From JAHEZL01 sp964406465 (GTDB lineage Bacteria > Bacteroidota > Bacteroidia > Flavobacteriales_C > GCA-002722245), in assembly GCA_964406465.1 (NCBI GenBank), contig CAYORT010000017.1:6127-70126 (forward strand): DNA of 64,000 nt, written 5' to 3'. Below are positions 26,576 to 34,691 of the stretch, in pieces; position 1 is the stretch's first letter, and every line of letters starts with the position of its first letter. The notes under the pieces were generated by a model. That model did not search any database, was not told the origin of the DNA, and saw only the letters and a program-made list of their open reading frames with translations. The position numbers and the translations under genes are program-made.

Positions 26576-26995
26576 ATGAGGAGATTACTCTTTCTGTTGT
26601 TATTTGTTTTTCCCTTGTTTTCATTTGCGCATAGTGTTAGTGGGAAATACAAGCTTATATATTTATGTTATAAAAATGATACGGTTGAAGTGTTGGACAC
26701 ATCTTCCGTGAAAAGGGTTGTGTTAAAAATCATAAAAGATTCCAAAGCATTAGATTCCGCAGCATTTGATAAAGAATTAATGGATTCTTTTTTGTTTTGC
26801 CTGAAGACCTTTGTGAATTTGACATTGAGAATGGAGAGCGATGGTAAATATCACCTCAGTGGTTATATCGATAATTCTAAAGTCACAATTGATTTTAGTA
26901 ATGAGGAGCTTGTTTCCTTATTCAATTTGAGGGGGCACCAAATAGTGTCAATTACTCAACAAGGAGTGACTTATTTGTTTGAGTTACTACAGTAG
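26576..26995 (+). CDS. small secreted protein, second of a tandem pair
   Basis: 139 residues from ATG 26576 (MRRLLFLLLFVFPLFSFAH), chosen because it begins a typical signal peptide; an upstream in-frame ATG at 26519 lies inside the previous gene. The mature start HSVSGKYKLIYLCYKNDTVE matches the first copy (VTGKYKLKYACYKNDTV), and the ends also correspond (LRGHQIVSITQQGVTYLFEL against VKGHQYLTRTKNGLSFMFE). The two genes therefore arose by duplication and have diverged, keeping one Cys after the Tyr. Function unknown. Confidence 0.8.
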   Translation: MRRLLFLLLFVFPLFSFAHSVSGKYKLIYLCYKNDTVEVLDTSSVKRVVLKIIKDSKALDSAAFDKELMDSFLFCLKTFVNLTLRMESDGKYHLSGYIDNSKVTIDFSNEELVSLFNLRGHQIVSITQQGVTYLFELLQ

Positions 26996-27097
26996 TTTTT
27001 TGTTGGATTTATTGCGCGTGCGTTTTATATCCAGTTCGTCTTTGATTTAATTTAGGGTAAAAAATTTTTGCAATGACGCACTAGGTAAAAGAGATGC

Positions 27098-28081
27098 TTA
27101 TTTAACCGCCTCCGCCAACAACTGCACCTTATCCACCGGCACAACACCTACCTTTTCGCAAACCAATCCGCCGGCAAGATTTGAAATTCTAACAATTTCT
27201 TCGTCGCTTAAGCCAGCTGCAAGAGCAAGAGATGCAACTGCAATAACAGTGTCGCCAGCGCCACTTACATCGGCGATGTTGCGAATTTCTGCAGGAACAT
27301 GAATTTCTTTTTCGCCACAAATCAAAGCGCCTTTTTCAGAAAGGGTGATCAATAGCTTGTCGATATTCAATTCGTTTTTGAATTGTTTGGCTTTGGCTTT
27401 CAATGTATCTAAGTTGAATACATCCCAATCTATCTTGGTGCCTTCTACAAATTCTTTCAAGTTAGGCTTAAACATGGTAGCGCCTTTGTATTGAAAGAAA
27501 TTCGATTTTTTAGGGTCAACGGTAACCGGAATATTTTTGGCTTTCGCCATAGCGATAGTTTCGCTTATCACTTTCTCTGTTAAAACACCCTTGTTGTAAT
27601 CTTCTAAAATGATCACATCAATTTTTTTGCTGTTGAGCAAAGAAGCTATCTTTTCAAGGAAAGCTTTCTCTGATTGAGTATCAAGGTACTCTGTAGTTTC
27701 TTCATCTACGCGCAACATATGATGCGCCGAGCTTATGATGCGGGTTTTAGAAGTGGTTTTTCGTGTTTTATCGATCACCATTCCTTCTGCAGAAAGATTG
27801 CTTTCTTTCAATAATTCTAAGAAAGATTCGCCTTTGCTGTCGTTGCCAATTACTCCGCAAAGTATAGGGTTTGCACCTAAAGCAACAATGTTTAAAGCTA
27901 CGTTGGCAGCACCACCCAAACGATTTTCACGTTTGCTGATTGATACCACTGGAACAGGAGCTTCGGGAGAGATTCGGGAAACATGTCCCCATAAATAAGC
28001 ATCCACCATTGAATCTCCAACAATCAAAACTGTTTGAGTGTTAAATGTATTGAAAGCTTTATTTATTTGTTCAATGTTCAA
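27098..28081 (-). CDS. rfaE1: D-glycero-beta-D-manno-heptose-7-phosphate kinase
   Basis: PfkB-family sugar kinase that phosphorylates heptose-7-phosphate at C1 in the ADP-heptose branch of lipopolysaccharide core synthesis; 327 residues, kinase domain only (the RfaE2 nucleotidyl-transferase domain is separate). Motifs: VGDSMVDAYLWGHVSRISPEAP, RLGGAANVALNIVALGA, and the ATP/anion-hole motif SGAGDT with catalytic D277. The start must be TTG at 28079-28081, because no ATG occurs before the conserved VGDSM motif. That TTG lies inside a 7-bp tandem repeat (TTCAATG on the plus strand). Upstream is the aminotransferase gene on the same strand, 90 bp away. Confidence 0.92.
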   Translation of the reverse strand: MNIEQINKAFNTFNTQTVLIVGDSMVDAYLWGHVSRISPEAPVPVVSISKRENRLGGAANVALNIVALGANPILCGVIGNDSKGESFLELLKESNLSAEGMVIDKTRKTTSKTRIISSAHHMLRVDEETTEYLDTQSEKAFLEKIASLLNSKKIDVIILEDYNKGVLTEKVISETIAMAKAKNIPVTVDPKKSNFFQYKGATMFKPNLKEFVEGTKIDWDVFNLDTLKAKAKQFKNELNIDKLLITLSEKGALICGEKEIHVPAEIRNIADVSGAGDTVIAVASLALAAGLSDEEIVRISNLAGGLVCEKVGVVPVDKVQLLAEAVK

Positions 28082-28168
28082 TGTTCAATGTTCAATGTTC
28101 AATGTTCAGCGTTCAATGTTCAAAGTTGACAATGCTAGCATTGAACTTTGAACATTAAACTTTGAACG
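28070..28168. repeat. heptanucleotide tandem repeat plus inverted copy at the rfaE1 start
   Basis: Eight 7-bp units run from 28070 to 28125 (five perfect TTCAATG, then TTCAGCG, TTCAATG, TTCAAAG), followed by a palindromic centre AATGCTAGCATT and complementary units (TTGAACTTTGAACATTAAAC) to about 28168. It is one of at least six related intergenic elements in the window, and it supplies the rfaE1 TTG start. Confidence 0.85.
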
Positions 28169-28171
28169 ATG

Positions 28172-29371
28172 TTAATTTTTTAATTTAGCTAAAGAAGCTT
28201 TGATTCTTCCAATAGCTTTAACCAAAACATCATCAGATGTAGCGTAAGAAATACGGATACACTCAGGAGAACCAAATGAATCACCACCTACGCAAGCCAC
28301 TAAAGCATCTTCTAACAAGTAAGTTGCTAAGTCGTCACCCGTTTTAATGGTTTTACCGTTGTAAGTTGTTCCTAAATAGTAAGATGCATCAGGGAAAATA
28401 TAGAATGCTCCAGCAGGAACGTTCGTTTTCAATCCTGGAATTTCTTTTAACAATCCTAAAACTAAATCTCTTCTTCTTAAGAAAGCAGTTTTCATTTCGC
28501 CAGTTAAAGTTACTCCGCCATTTACCGCAGCGATAGTAGCTTGCTGAGCAATAGTACACGCACCAGAAGTAAATTGTCCTTGTAGTTTTGTACAAGCTTT
28601 AGCGATCCATTCCGGACCAGCCAAATAACCAATTCTCCAGCCAGTCATAGCAGCACCTTTAGCAACTCCGTTTACAGTGAAAACACGGTCTTTAACGAAA
28701 TCGAATGAAGCCATACTTGCTGTAGCTTCTCCAGTGAAATTGATGTATTCATAGATTTCATCTGCCAACACGTACAATTCGTCGTGTTTAACAATTACTC
28801 TTGCCAATGCTTCCAACTCAGCTTTAGAATAAACTGAACCAGATGGATTACAAGGTGAAGAATAAACTACCAATCTTGTTTTTGGAGTGATAGCAGCTTC
28901 TAATTCAGATGGAGTGATTTTAAAGTCGTTTTCGATAGTTGCTTTAACTTCTACTACAACACCACCCGCTAATTTTACTAAGTCGGCATAGCTCACCCAG
29001 TAAGGAGCAGGCAAGATAACTTCGTCGCCCGGATTGATACAAGCCAACATTACATTCGCAATAGAATGTTTAGCACCTGTAGAAACTACGATTTGGTTTG
29101 GTTTGTATTCAATATTGTTTTCTCTCTTCAATTTTGCAGCAATGGCTTGTTGCAACTCAGGATAACCCGGTACTGGTGGGTATTTACTAAAGTTATTGTC
29201 GATTGCAGCTTTAGCAGCCGCCTTAACAACATCAGGAGTGTTAAAATCGGGTTCACCGATACTTAAACTAATAACGTCTAATCCTTGTGCTTTCAATTCG
29301 CGACTTTTAGCAGTCATAGCGATTGTAGCCGATTCGATGAGGTCTTGTACTCTTTGTGATACGTGAGCCAT
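28172..29371 (-). CDS. aspC: aspartate-type aminotransferase (class I/II, PLP-dependent)
   Basis: Transfers amino groups, most likely between aspartate and 2-oxoglutarate; cytosolic, 399 residues. Fold-type I signatures: SSPCNPSG with N175, LADEIYEY with D204, and the PLP lysine K238 in NGVAKGAAMTGWRIGYL with R246. The C-terminal RISYATSD carries the substrate carboxylate Arg. Subfamily I-gamma enzymes of this kind can also use prephenate, so exact substrate range is open. Codon choice is strongly biased, as in highly expressed genes. A perfect -7 box lies about 26 bp before the ATG. The gene is divergent from the 7TM-HD phosphodiesterase gene. Confidence 0.9.
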   Translation of the reverse strand: MAHVSQRVQDLIESATIAMTAKSRELKAQGLDVISLSIGEPDFNTPDVVKAAAKAAIDNNFSKYPPVPGYPELQQAIAAKLKRENNIEYKPNQIVVSTGAKHSIANVMLACINPGDEVILPAPYWVSYADLVKLAGGVVVEVKATIENDFKITPSELEAAITPKTRLVVYSSPCNPSGSVYSKAELEALARVIVKHDELYVLADEIYEYINFTGEATASMASFDFVKDRVFTVNGVAKGAAMTGWRIGYLAGPEWIAKACTKLQGQFTSGACTIAQQATIAAVNGGVTLTGEMKTAFLRRRDLVLGLLKEIPGLKTNVPAGAFYIFPDASYYLGTTYNGKTIKTGDDLATYLLEDALVACVGGDSFGSPECIRISYATSDDVLVKAIGRIKASLAKLKN

Positions 29372-29396
29372 TGTTTTTGATTTTAAATTAGTGGGG

Positions 29397-29404
29397 CAAA
29401 AATA
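29397..29404 (-). promoter_or_regulatory. -7 promoter box of the aminotransferase gene
   Basis: TATTTTTG on the minus strand fits TAnnTTTG exactly and lies 25 bp before the ATG. No TTG is seen at the ideal upstream distance, so only the -7 element is claimed. Confidence 0.5.
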
Positions 29405-29411
29405 GTAAAAT

Positions 29412-29500
29412 GTTTAAAGTTTAAGGTATAATATCTAAGGTTTAAGATTGAACACCCCAACTCGCTCTTAATTTTATACATTAAATCTTAAACTTTAAAC
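29412..29500. repeat. inverted repeat between divergent genes
   Basis: Perfect 14-nt arms GTTTAAAGTTTAAG (29412-29425) and CTTAAACTTTAAAC (29487-29500) enclose a 61-nt spacer with further degenerate copies. The words resemble the TTCAATG/TTTAAAG repeat family seen at other junctions. Confidence 0.75.
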
Positions 29501-29521
29501 AATTTCCTACATTTACACCCC

Positions 29522-31600
29522 ATGCAGAAATTTGTAGAAAATATTAGAAATCGTCACGATAACATCTATAAAGTGCTATTGTTTTTGGGAACCATTGCTT
29601 TTATTGTGTTTTTACTGCCTAGAGAGGTGTCTTTTAAGTATGAGTTTCAAAAAAATAAACCATGGCAATACGGTGATCTTTTCGCTCCTTATTCTATACC
29701 GCTTAAAAAGAACTCAGAAGAACTTAAACAAGAAAGTAAGCAGTTAGAGCTTAAAAAGAAGCTTTATTTCAAATACGATGAAGATATTTACGACAAGAAG
29801 GTAGTGGAATTTGAGCTGGAATTGATGCGTGCTTTGGCCGAATCTGACCAAAAAGACAAGGCCGAAGAGCTCAAGGTGAAATACATGGAAACAGCAGAGT
29901 CACTGCTTAGAGGTATATATAAGAAGGGCTTGGCCGATGCGCATGGAGAATTAAGCAATCTAAAAGACAGCACCATCTTTTATGTAGTTAAAAATAATGT
30001 GGCCGGTGCCTACACCAAAGATGATGTTTTTACGCTTAAAAGTGCCATTGAATTTGCCGAGCGCAATCTTAGAAAAGAGTATGAATCGAAAGAAATAATT
30101 TTAAAGGTGCTTGAACAAGTGCTTAGAAAAGACGCCGCTAACGTGATTTACGATGCTAGAAAAACTCAGCTGGTGTTGAACGCCGAATTGGCAAAGCTAG
30201 AAACAGATGCAGGCACTTGGGAGCAAGGTAGATTGATTATTAGAAAAGGGGAGACCGTTGACCAGCAAAAGCTTGAGGTACTTACTTCCTACAAAAACAA
30301 ATACGAATCGCAAATTCTTGAGAAAAACAAAAGGGTGGTGGTCATTTTTGCGCAAATCATCTTAGTGACCGTAGCTTTGACTTGTTTTTTCTTGTTCTTG
30401 TATTATTTCCGAAAAGAGATTTTTTACAACAACCGCCACTTGGTTTTCTTACTTATGCTGCTCAATATTTTCGTGCTGGCAACAGTAATTGCATTGCGTG
30501 TAAGTTGGCTTAAAGTGTATGTTGTGCCGTTCTGCCTTATTCCGGTTATTGTTCGCTCTTTCTTCGATACACGAATTGCTTTCTTTACGCATTTGGTGGC
30601 CTTGATGATTGTTGGCTTTATGGTTGCCGACAGTTTTTCATTTGTGTTTTACCAATTCGTTGCAGGTATTATGGCCATTTTTGGTTTTGCCAACTTTCGC
30701 CGCCGATCGCAATTGCTTTTCACATCGGGTATTGTGTTTGCCGCCTACAGCATCACTTTCTTCGCGCTAACCTTACTGCAAGAAGGCGATTTTACCAAGA
30801 TTTTGTGGAGAGATTTTATGTGGTTCGGCATTAGCTCAATGCTAATTATGTTTGCTTATCCTATGATTTTTGCTTTCGAGAAGATGTTCGGCTTTGTATC
30901 TGATATGACTTTACTCGAATTGTCGGATACAAACAATACTCTTCTTCGCGAATTGTCGCTAAAAGCTCCAGGTACCTTTCAGCATTCATTGCAAGTGGCT
31001 AACCTTGCTGAGGCTGCCATCTACCAAGTGGGAGGTAATGCTTTGCTCATTAGAACGGCTGCATTATATCACGACATTGGTAAAATGGAAAGACCAATGT
31101 ATTTCATAGAGAATCAAGTAACTGGCGTAAATCCGCATCATGAATTGTCAAGTGAGGAAAGTGCACGCATCATCATTGAGCATGTTATTCATGGTATCGA
31201 AATAGCAAAAAAACATCGTTTGCCAGAGCAAGTAATTGACTTTATTCGCACGCATCACGGTACTACCAAAGCCGAGTATTTCTACAGAAAAGCGAAGGAG
31301 GATTTCCCTGAAGAATCTCCTGAGGTGGCTAGATATACTTATCCCGGACCAATTCCTTTCTCTAAAGAAACGGCGGTGTTGATGATGGCCGATTCGGTGG
31401 AGGCAGCATCAAGAAGTTTGAAAGAAGTGAATTCAGAGAAAATTGAACAGTTGGTAGAGAAAATCATTCACAAACAAATGGAAGAAGGTCAGTTTGTAAA
31501 CGCCGACATCACACTTAAGGAAATCTCACAAATCAAAAAGATTTTGAAAAAGATGTTGATGAATATTTACCACGTTCGCATTGAATATCCAAATGCATAG
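29522..31600 (+). CDS. 7TM-HD family phosphodiesterase (PgpH-like)
   Basis: A 692-residue inner-membrane protein. An N-terminal membrane segment (about 18-37) is followed by a large external 7TMR-HDED domain (about 40-270), a run of about seven hydrophobic segments (about 275-455) and a cytoplasmic HD domain (about 480-680). The HD metal site is clear: H517-D518 in YHDIGKMERP, preceded by H in PGTFQHSLQVANLAEAA and followed by THHGTTKAEYFY. PgpH of Listeria hydrolyses cyclic di-AMP; the same role is likely here but not proven. A lipoprotein gene starts 1 bp after the stop, so the two are co-transcribed. Confidence 0.9.
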   Translation: MQKFVENIRNRHDNIYKVLLFLGTIAFIVFLLPREVSFKYEFQKNKPWQYGDLFAPYSIPLKKNSEELKQESKQLELKKKLYFKYDEDIYDKKVVEFELELMRALAESDQKDKAEELKVKYMETAESLLRGIYKKGLADAHGELSNLKDSTIFYVVKNNVAGAYTKDDVFTLKSAIEFAERNLRKEYESKEIILKVLEQVLRKDAANVIYDARKTQLVLNAELAKLETDAGTWEQGRLIIRKGETVDQQKLEVLTSYKNKYESQILEKNKRVVVIFAQIILVTVALTCFFLFLYYFRKEIFYNNRHLVFLLMLLNIFVLATVIALRVSWLKVYVVPFCLIPVIVRSFFDTRIAFFTHLVALMIVGFMVADSFSFVFYQFVAGIMAIFGFANFRRRSQLLFTSGIVFAAYSITFFALTLLQEGDFTKILWRDFMWFGISSMLIMFAYPMIFAFEKMFGFVSDMTLLELSDTNNTLLRELSLKAPGTFQHSLQVANLAEAAIYQVGGNALLIRTAALYHDIGKMERPMYFIENQVTGVNPHHELSSEESARIIIEHVIHGIEIAKKHRLPEQVIDFIRTHHGTTKAEYFYRKAKEDFPEESPEVARYTYPGPIPFSKETAVLMMADSVEAASRSLKEVNSEKIEQLVEKIIHKQMEEGQFVNADITLKEISQIKKILKKMLMNIYHVRIEYPNA

Positions 31601-31601
31601 T

Positions 31602-32768
31602 ATGAGAGTTGTAGTGTTGTTTTTTCTTACTTTATTGATAGCTTCTTGTGGAGACGCAGAGTATGCAAGTAAGTATTCTCAAACTTTAAAAGACAGCTCC
31701 AGTGTGAAGGTAATATACACGCATCAAAGTTCACAGGGATATGCCACTGTTTATCCTGCCGCCAACAACTTGTTTTATACCGATGTTGAAAATGTAAGCG
31801 ATTCAAGCGACACCGATTCATTGAGCATTAAGATGTATTTTAGAAACAGCTATGCAAACTTTAGCGGATACAAGTTTTTGCTTGATGAACAGCTGGCTAG
31901 TACCAAGTTTGGTGATGCTTTTGTTTTTCGTTTTTCAAAGAAGGCCCAAGAAAATGTTTACCACACCTTAAAAGTTGCGGTGAACGATGATGTGTACTTT
32001 GTTAAAGTGAGTTACGACCCTAAACAGTTCTTAGAGAATAACGGCAGAACTACTTCAGAAAACGGATTCTTTATTCATGAAACCGATATTACTTTTCAAG
32101 AGGTGTCAACACAAAAATTTATTCGCTACCAGCTCAATGAAAGCGAGAAAATTGAAGCTCGAAAAGAGTTTTCAATAGCTGTTGAAAATGTAAAATCGCA
32201 AAAAGAAAAAGCACAATTGATTGCTACTACCTTATTAGATAAACTAGCTCATAGAAGAGGAGTGCCGTCTGATGCCATGAATTCAATTACTCCTTTGGAG
32301 CAATACCGCAAAGCGAAAAATGAAAAGGATAAAGTTTGGTGCGGAAATTTAGCCGATATCTTTTTATATGCTTGCTCTGCTTACGATCTTCCTGCGCGTT
32401 TGATTTGCTTGGGAAATACCTTTAAGGAGGGAGTGGATCCATTAATTTACAATGCCGATCATCACAGCATAGCCGAGGTGTATTACGACGAATCTTGGCA
32501 TTTAATTGACATGAGCTTTTATGTTCTTGATGCAAAAAACAAAGAAGGTAGAATTTTAAATTTTGTTGATTTTTGGCATCTCATGAACATTCCTCAAGAA
32601 AGAAAAGGATTAACCATTACCATCTACGACTTGAAGGATAAAAAGATAAAGGATATACCCGTGGAGCAGGCTCCTAAATACGATAGATTGCTTACTTATT
32701 ACAAGCAAAATCAAAAGTTTAGCTTCCCTTATGTGAAAAAAGAAGGATTGGGATTTTATAGCTTTTAA
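31602..32768 (+). CDS. transglutaminase-like lipoprotein
   Basis: 388 residues from ATG 31602, one base after the preceding stop; an in-frame ATG at 31581 lies inside that gene. The signal peptide ends LLIASC, so it is lipidated and envelope-bound. The C-terminal half has a transglutaminase-like (papain-fold) core with a likely Cys-His-Asp triad: C247 in WCGNLADIF, H287/H288 in ADHHSIAEVYY and D303 in WHLIDMSF. Such proteins can be peptidases or cross-linking enzymes; the target is unknown. It is convergent with accA, with only 2 bp between the stops. Confidence 0.82.
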   Translation: MRVVVLFFLTLLIASCGDAEYASKYSQTLKDSSSVKVIYTHQSSQGYATVYPAANNLFYTDVENVSDSSDTDSLSIKMYFRNSYANFSGYKFLLDEQLASTKFGDAFVFRFSKKAQENVYHTLKVAVNDDVYFVKVSYDPKQFLENNGRTTSENGFFIHETDITFQEVSTQKFIRYQLNESEKIEARKEFSIAVENVKSQKEKAQLIATTLLDKLAHRRGVPSDAMNSITPLEQYRKAKNEKDKVWCGNLADIFLYACSAYDLPARLICLGNTFKEGVDPLIYNADHHSIAEVYYDESWHLIDMSFYVLDAKNKEGRILNFVDFWHLMNIPQERKGLTITIYDLKDKKIKDIPVEQAPKYDRLLTYYKQNQKFSFPYVKKEGLGFYSF

Positions 32769-32770
32769 TG

Positions 32771-33733
32771 CTATTTCTCAACCACAACACCCATTGCTTC
32801 AAACTTCTCGATTCTTTTCTCGATACGTTTTTCGGCTTTCATCTTTTTCAATGTTTTTAAGCTGCCAACAATAGCTTCTTTAACATTGTGAAAAGCTTCT
32901 TCGGGCTTGAAATGAGCGCCACCTATAGGTTCTTTAATAATACCGTCAATCAATTTGTTTTTGAACATATCTTGAGCGGTCAATTTCATGCTCTCGGCAG
33001 CTTTCTCTTTGTAATCCCAGCTTCTCCATAAGATAGTAGAGCAGTTTTCAGGAGAAATTACCGAATACCATGCGTGTTCTAACATGTACACCACGTCACC
33101 TACACCAATTCCCAAAGCACCACCCGACGCGCCTTCACCAATGATGAAGCAAATTACAGGTACTTTCAACTGAGTCATTTCAAATAGATTTCTAGCAATC
33201 GCTTCCCCTTGTCCGCGCTCCTCAGCCTCTAATCCTGGGTATGCCCCCGGAGTGTCGATCAAGGAAATAACTGGAATATCAAATTTTTCGGACATTTTCA
33301 TCAAACGCAATGCTTTTCTGTAGCCTTCAGGATTTGGCATCCCAAAGTTTCTGTACTGACGCATCTTAGTGTTGATACCTTTTTGATGACCTATAATCAT
33401 TACGCTTTCCCCATTGATGCTGGCCATACCACCTACCAATGCTTTGTCGTCTTTTACATTTCTATCTCCGTGTAACTCTATAAAAGAGCCTTTATCGCAC
33501 ATCCCTTCGATATAGGCTAAGGTATAAGGACGCTCAGGATGACGAGACACCAATACTTTTTGCCAAGGGGTTAAATTAGAGTACAATTCTTTTCTAGTTT
33601 CCTCAATCTTTTTCTCAAATTCTCTAATGGTGGGAGTAGCGTCAATACCGCTAATCACTTCAATTTCCTTCGTTTTCTCTAATTGCTCGTATAGTTCGGC
33701 AAGTGGCTTTTCAAATTCTAAAAAAGTAATCAT
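32771..33733 (-). CDS. accA: acetyl-CoA carboxylase carboxyltransferase subunit alpha
   Basis: The alpha half of the carboxyltransferase that moves CO2 from biotin carboxyl carrier protein to acetyl-CoA, the first step of fatty-acid synthesis; 320 residues, full length. Motifs: N-terminal MITFLEFEKPLAELYEQL, RHPERPYTLAYIE, FIELHGDRNVKDDKALVGG, SLIDTPGAYPGLEAEERGQ, GEGASGGALGIG and YSVISPENCSTILWR. The beta subunit is not in the window, as is common. A perfect TATATTTG box lies about 20 bp before the start. Confidence 0.97.
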   Translation of the reverse strand: MITFLEFEKPLAELYEQLEKTKEIEVISGIDATPTIREFEKKIEETRKELYSNLTPWQKVLVSRHPERPYTLAYIEGMCDKGSFIELHGDRNVKDDKALVGGMASINGESVMIIGHQKGINTKMRQYRNFGMPNPEGYRKALRLMKMSEKFDIPVISLIDTPGAYPGLEAEERGQGEAIARNLFEMTQLKVPVICFIIGEGASGGALGIGVGDVVYMLEHAWYSVISPENCSTILWRSWDYKEKAAESMKLTAQDMFKNKLIDGIIKEPIGGAHFKPEEAFHNVKEAIVGSLKTLKKMKAEKRIEKRIEKFEAMGVVVEK

Positions 33734-33752
33734 ATTTTTTTCTCTTGGGGGA

Positions 33753-33760
33753 CAAATATA
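33753..33760 (-). promoter_or_regulatory. -7 promoter box of accA
   Basis: TATATTTG on the minus strand is an exact TAnnTTTG box 20 bp before the accA ATG. The nearest suitable upstream TTG lies about 24 bp away inside the TTCAATG-type repeat, slightly beyond the usual spacing. Confidence 0.5.
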
Positions 33761-33767
33761 GGGAAAA

Positions 33768-33852
33768 GTTCAATGTTTAAAGTTCAATGTTTAATGTTAG
33801 CTGAATTAAAAGGGTTTTCTAACTTTGAATATTGAACTTTAAACATTGAACA
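33768..33852. repeat. TTCAATG-family inverted repeat between accA and ispE
   Basis: Left arm words GTTCAATGTTTAAAG face right arm words CTTTAAACATTGAAC. The right arm runs into the TTG start of ispE, and the left arm lies just upstream of the accA -7 box, so the element sits within both promoter regions. Confidence 0.8.
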
Positions 33853-33853
33853 A

Positions 33854-34663
33854 TTGTTAACATACCCCAACGCTAAAATAAATCTCGGACTCAACATCGT
33901 TCGCAAACGCAGCGATGGTTTTCACGATATTGAAACTGTTTTTTATCCCATTGCTATTAATGATGTGCTTGAGTTTGTGCGTGCTGAAGGTGATTCTACT
34001 TTTGCTTCTTCAGGAATTGAAATCCCCGGTAGCGGTGATAATTTGGTGATGAAGGCCTTGAATCTCTTGCAAACGGACTTTCCTCAGGTAGAGAACCTTA
34101 AGGTGCATTTGCATAAGGTGATTCCAATTGGCGCCGGTTTAGGCGGCGGCTCAGCAGATGCTGCTTTTATGCTTAAGGCGCTTCGAGATTATTTTCGTTT
34201 GCCTTTGTCGAATATACAATTGAAATCATATGCTGCCAAGTTAGGTAGTGATTGTTCATTCTTTATAGATAATCAACCTGCATATGCTTGGGGTAGAGGG
34301 GAGTTGATGGAAAGCATCAGTTTGTGGTTAAAAGATTATCATTTATTGTTGGTGTATCCTAATTTGCATATCAGCACCGCGCAAGCATATTCTTCAGTTA
34401 AGCCTGCCGAACCCTTAGTTAATGTGCGCGAAGTAGTTCAACTTCCTGTTGATCAATGGAAAGATAAATTGGTGAACGATTTCGAAAAATCTGCATTTGA
34501 AATTCATCCTCAATTGAAAAAACTCAAAGAAGAACTTTACGCAATGGGCGCTGAATATGCCTGTATGAGCGGTAGTGGTTCTTCCTTCTTTGGAATATAT
34601 AAAGAAAAAGTGGAGTTGAGTGAGGAAGTGAGGAAGTATTCGAATTGGTGGATAGCGCTATAA
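33854..34663 (+). CDS. ispE: 4-diphosphocytidyl-2-C-methyl-D-erythritol kinase
   Basis: GHMP-family kinase of the non-mevalonate isoprenoid pathway, phosphorylating the 2-hydroxyl of CDP-methylerythritol; 269 residues. Motifs: YPNAKINLGLNI (catalytic K8), the ATP loop PIGAGLGGGSADAAF (about 91-105), LGSDCSFFI with the catalytic Asp, and the third motif ACMSGSGSSFFGIY. The start is TTG at 33854; no ATG precedes the conserved PNAKINLGL motif, and the reading frame continues upstream into a repeat. Downstream era begins 28 bp later and is probably co-transcribed. Confidence 0.94.
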   Translation: MLTYPNAKINLGLNIVRKRSDGFHDIETVFYPIAINDVLEFVRAEGDSTFASSGIEIPGSGDNLVMKALNLLQTDFPQVENLKVHLHKVIPIGAGLGGGSADAAFMLKALRDYFRLPLSNIQLKSYAAKLGSDCSFFIDNQPAYAWGRGELMESISLWLKDYHLLLVYPNLHISTAQAYSSVKPAEPLVNVREVVQLPVDQWKDKLVNDFEKSAFEIHPQLKKLKEELYAMGAEYACMSGSGSSFFGIYKEKVELSEEVRKYSNWWIAL

Positions 34664-34691
34664 AATCTAAAATTACCTTACCTTTACGCCT

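Noticed and set aside
26996..27097. Possible terminator or RNA between the tandem paralogues and rfaE1
   Set aside because: No stable stem-loop with T-run and no promoter pattern was found in these 102 bases.
28070..28125. Short tandem repeats that could suggest a CRISPR array
   Set aside because: Units are 7 bp with no spacers; this is a simple-sequence repeat.
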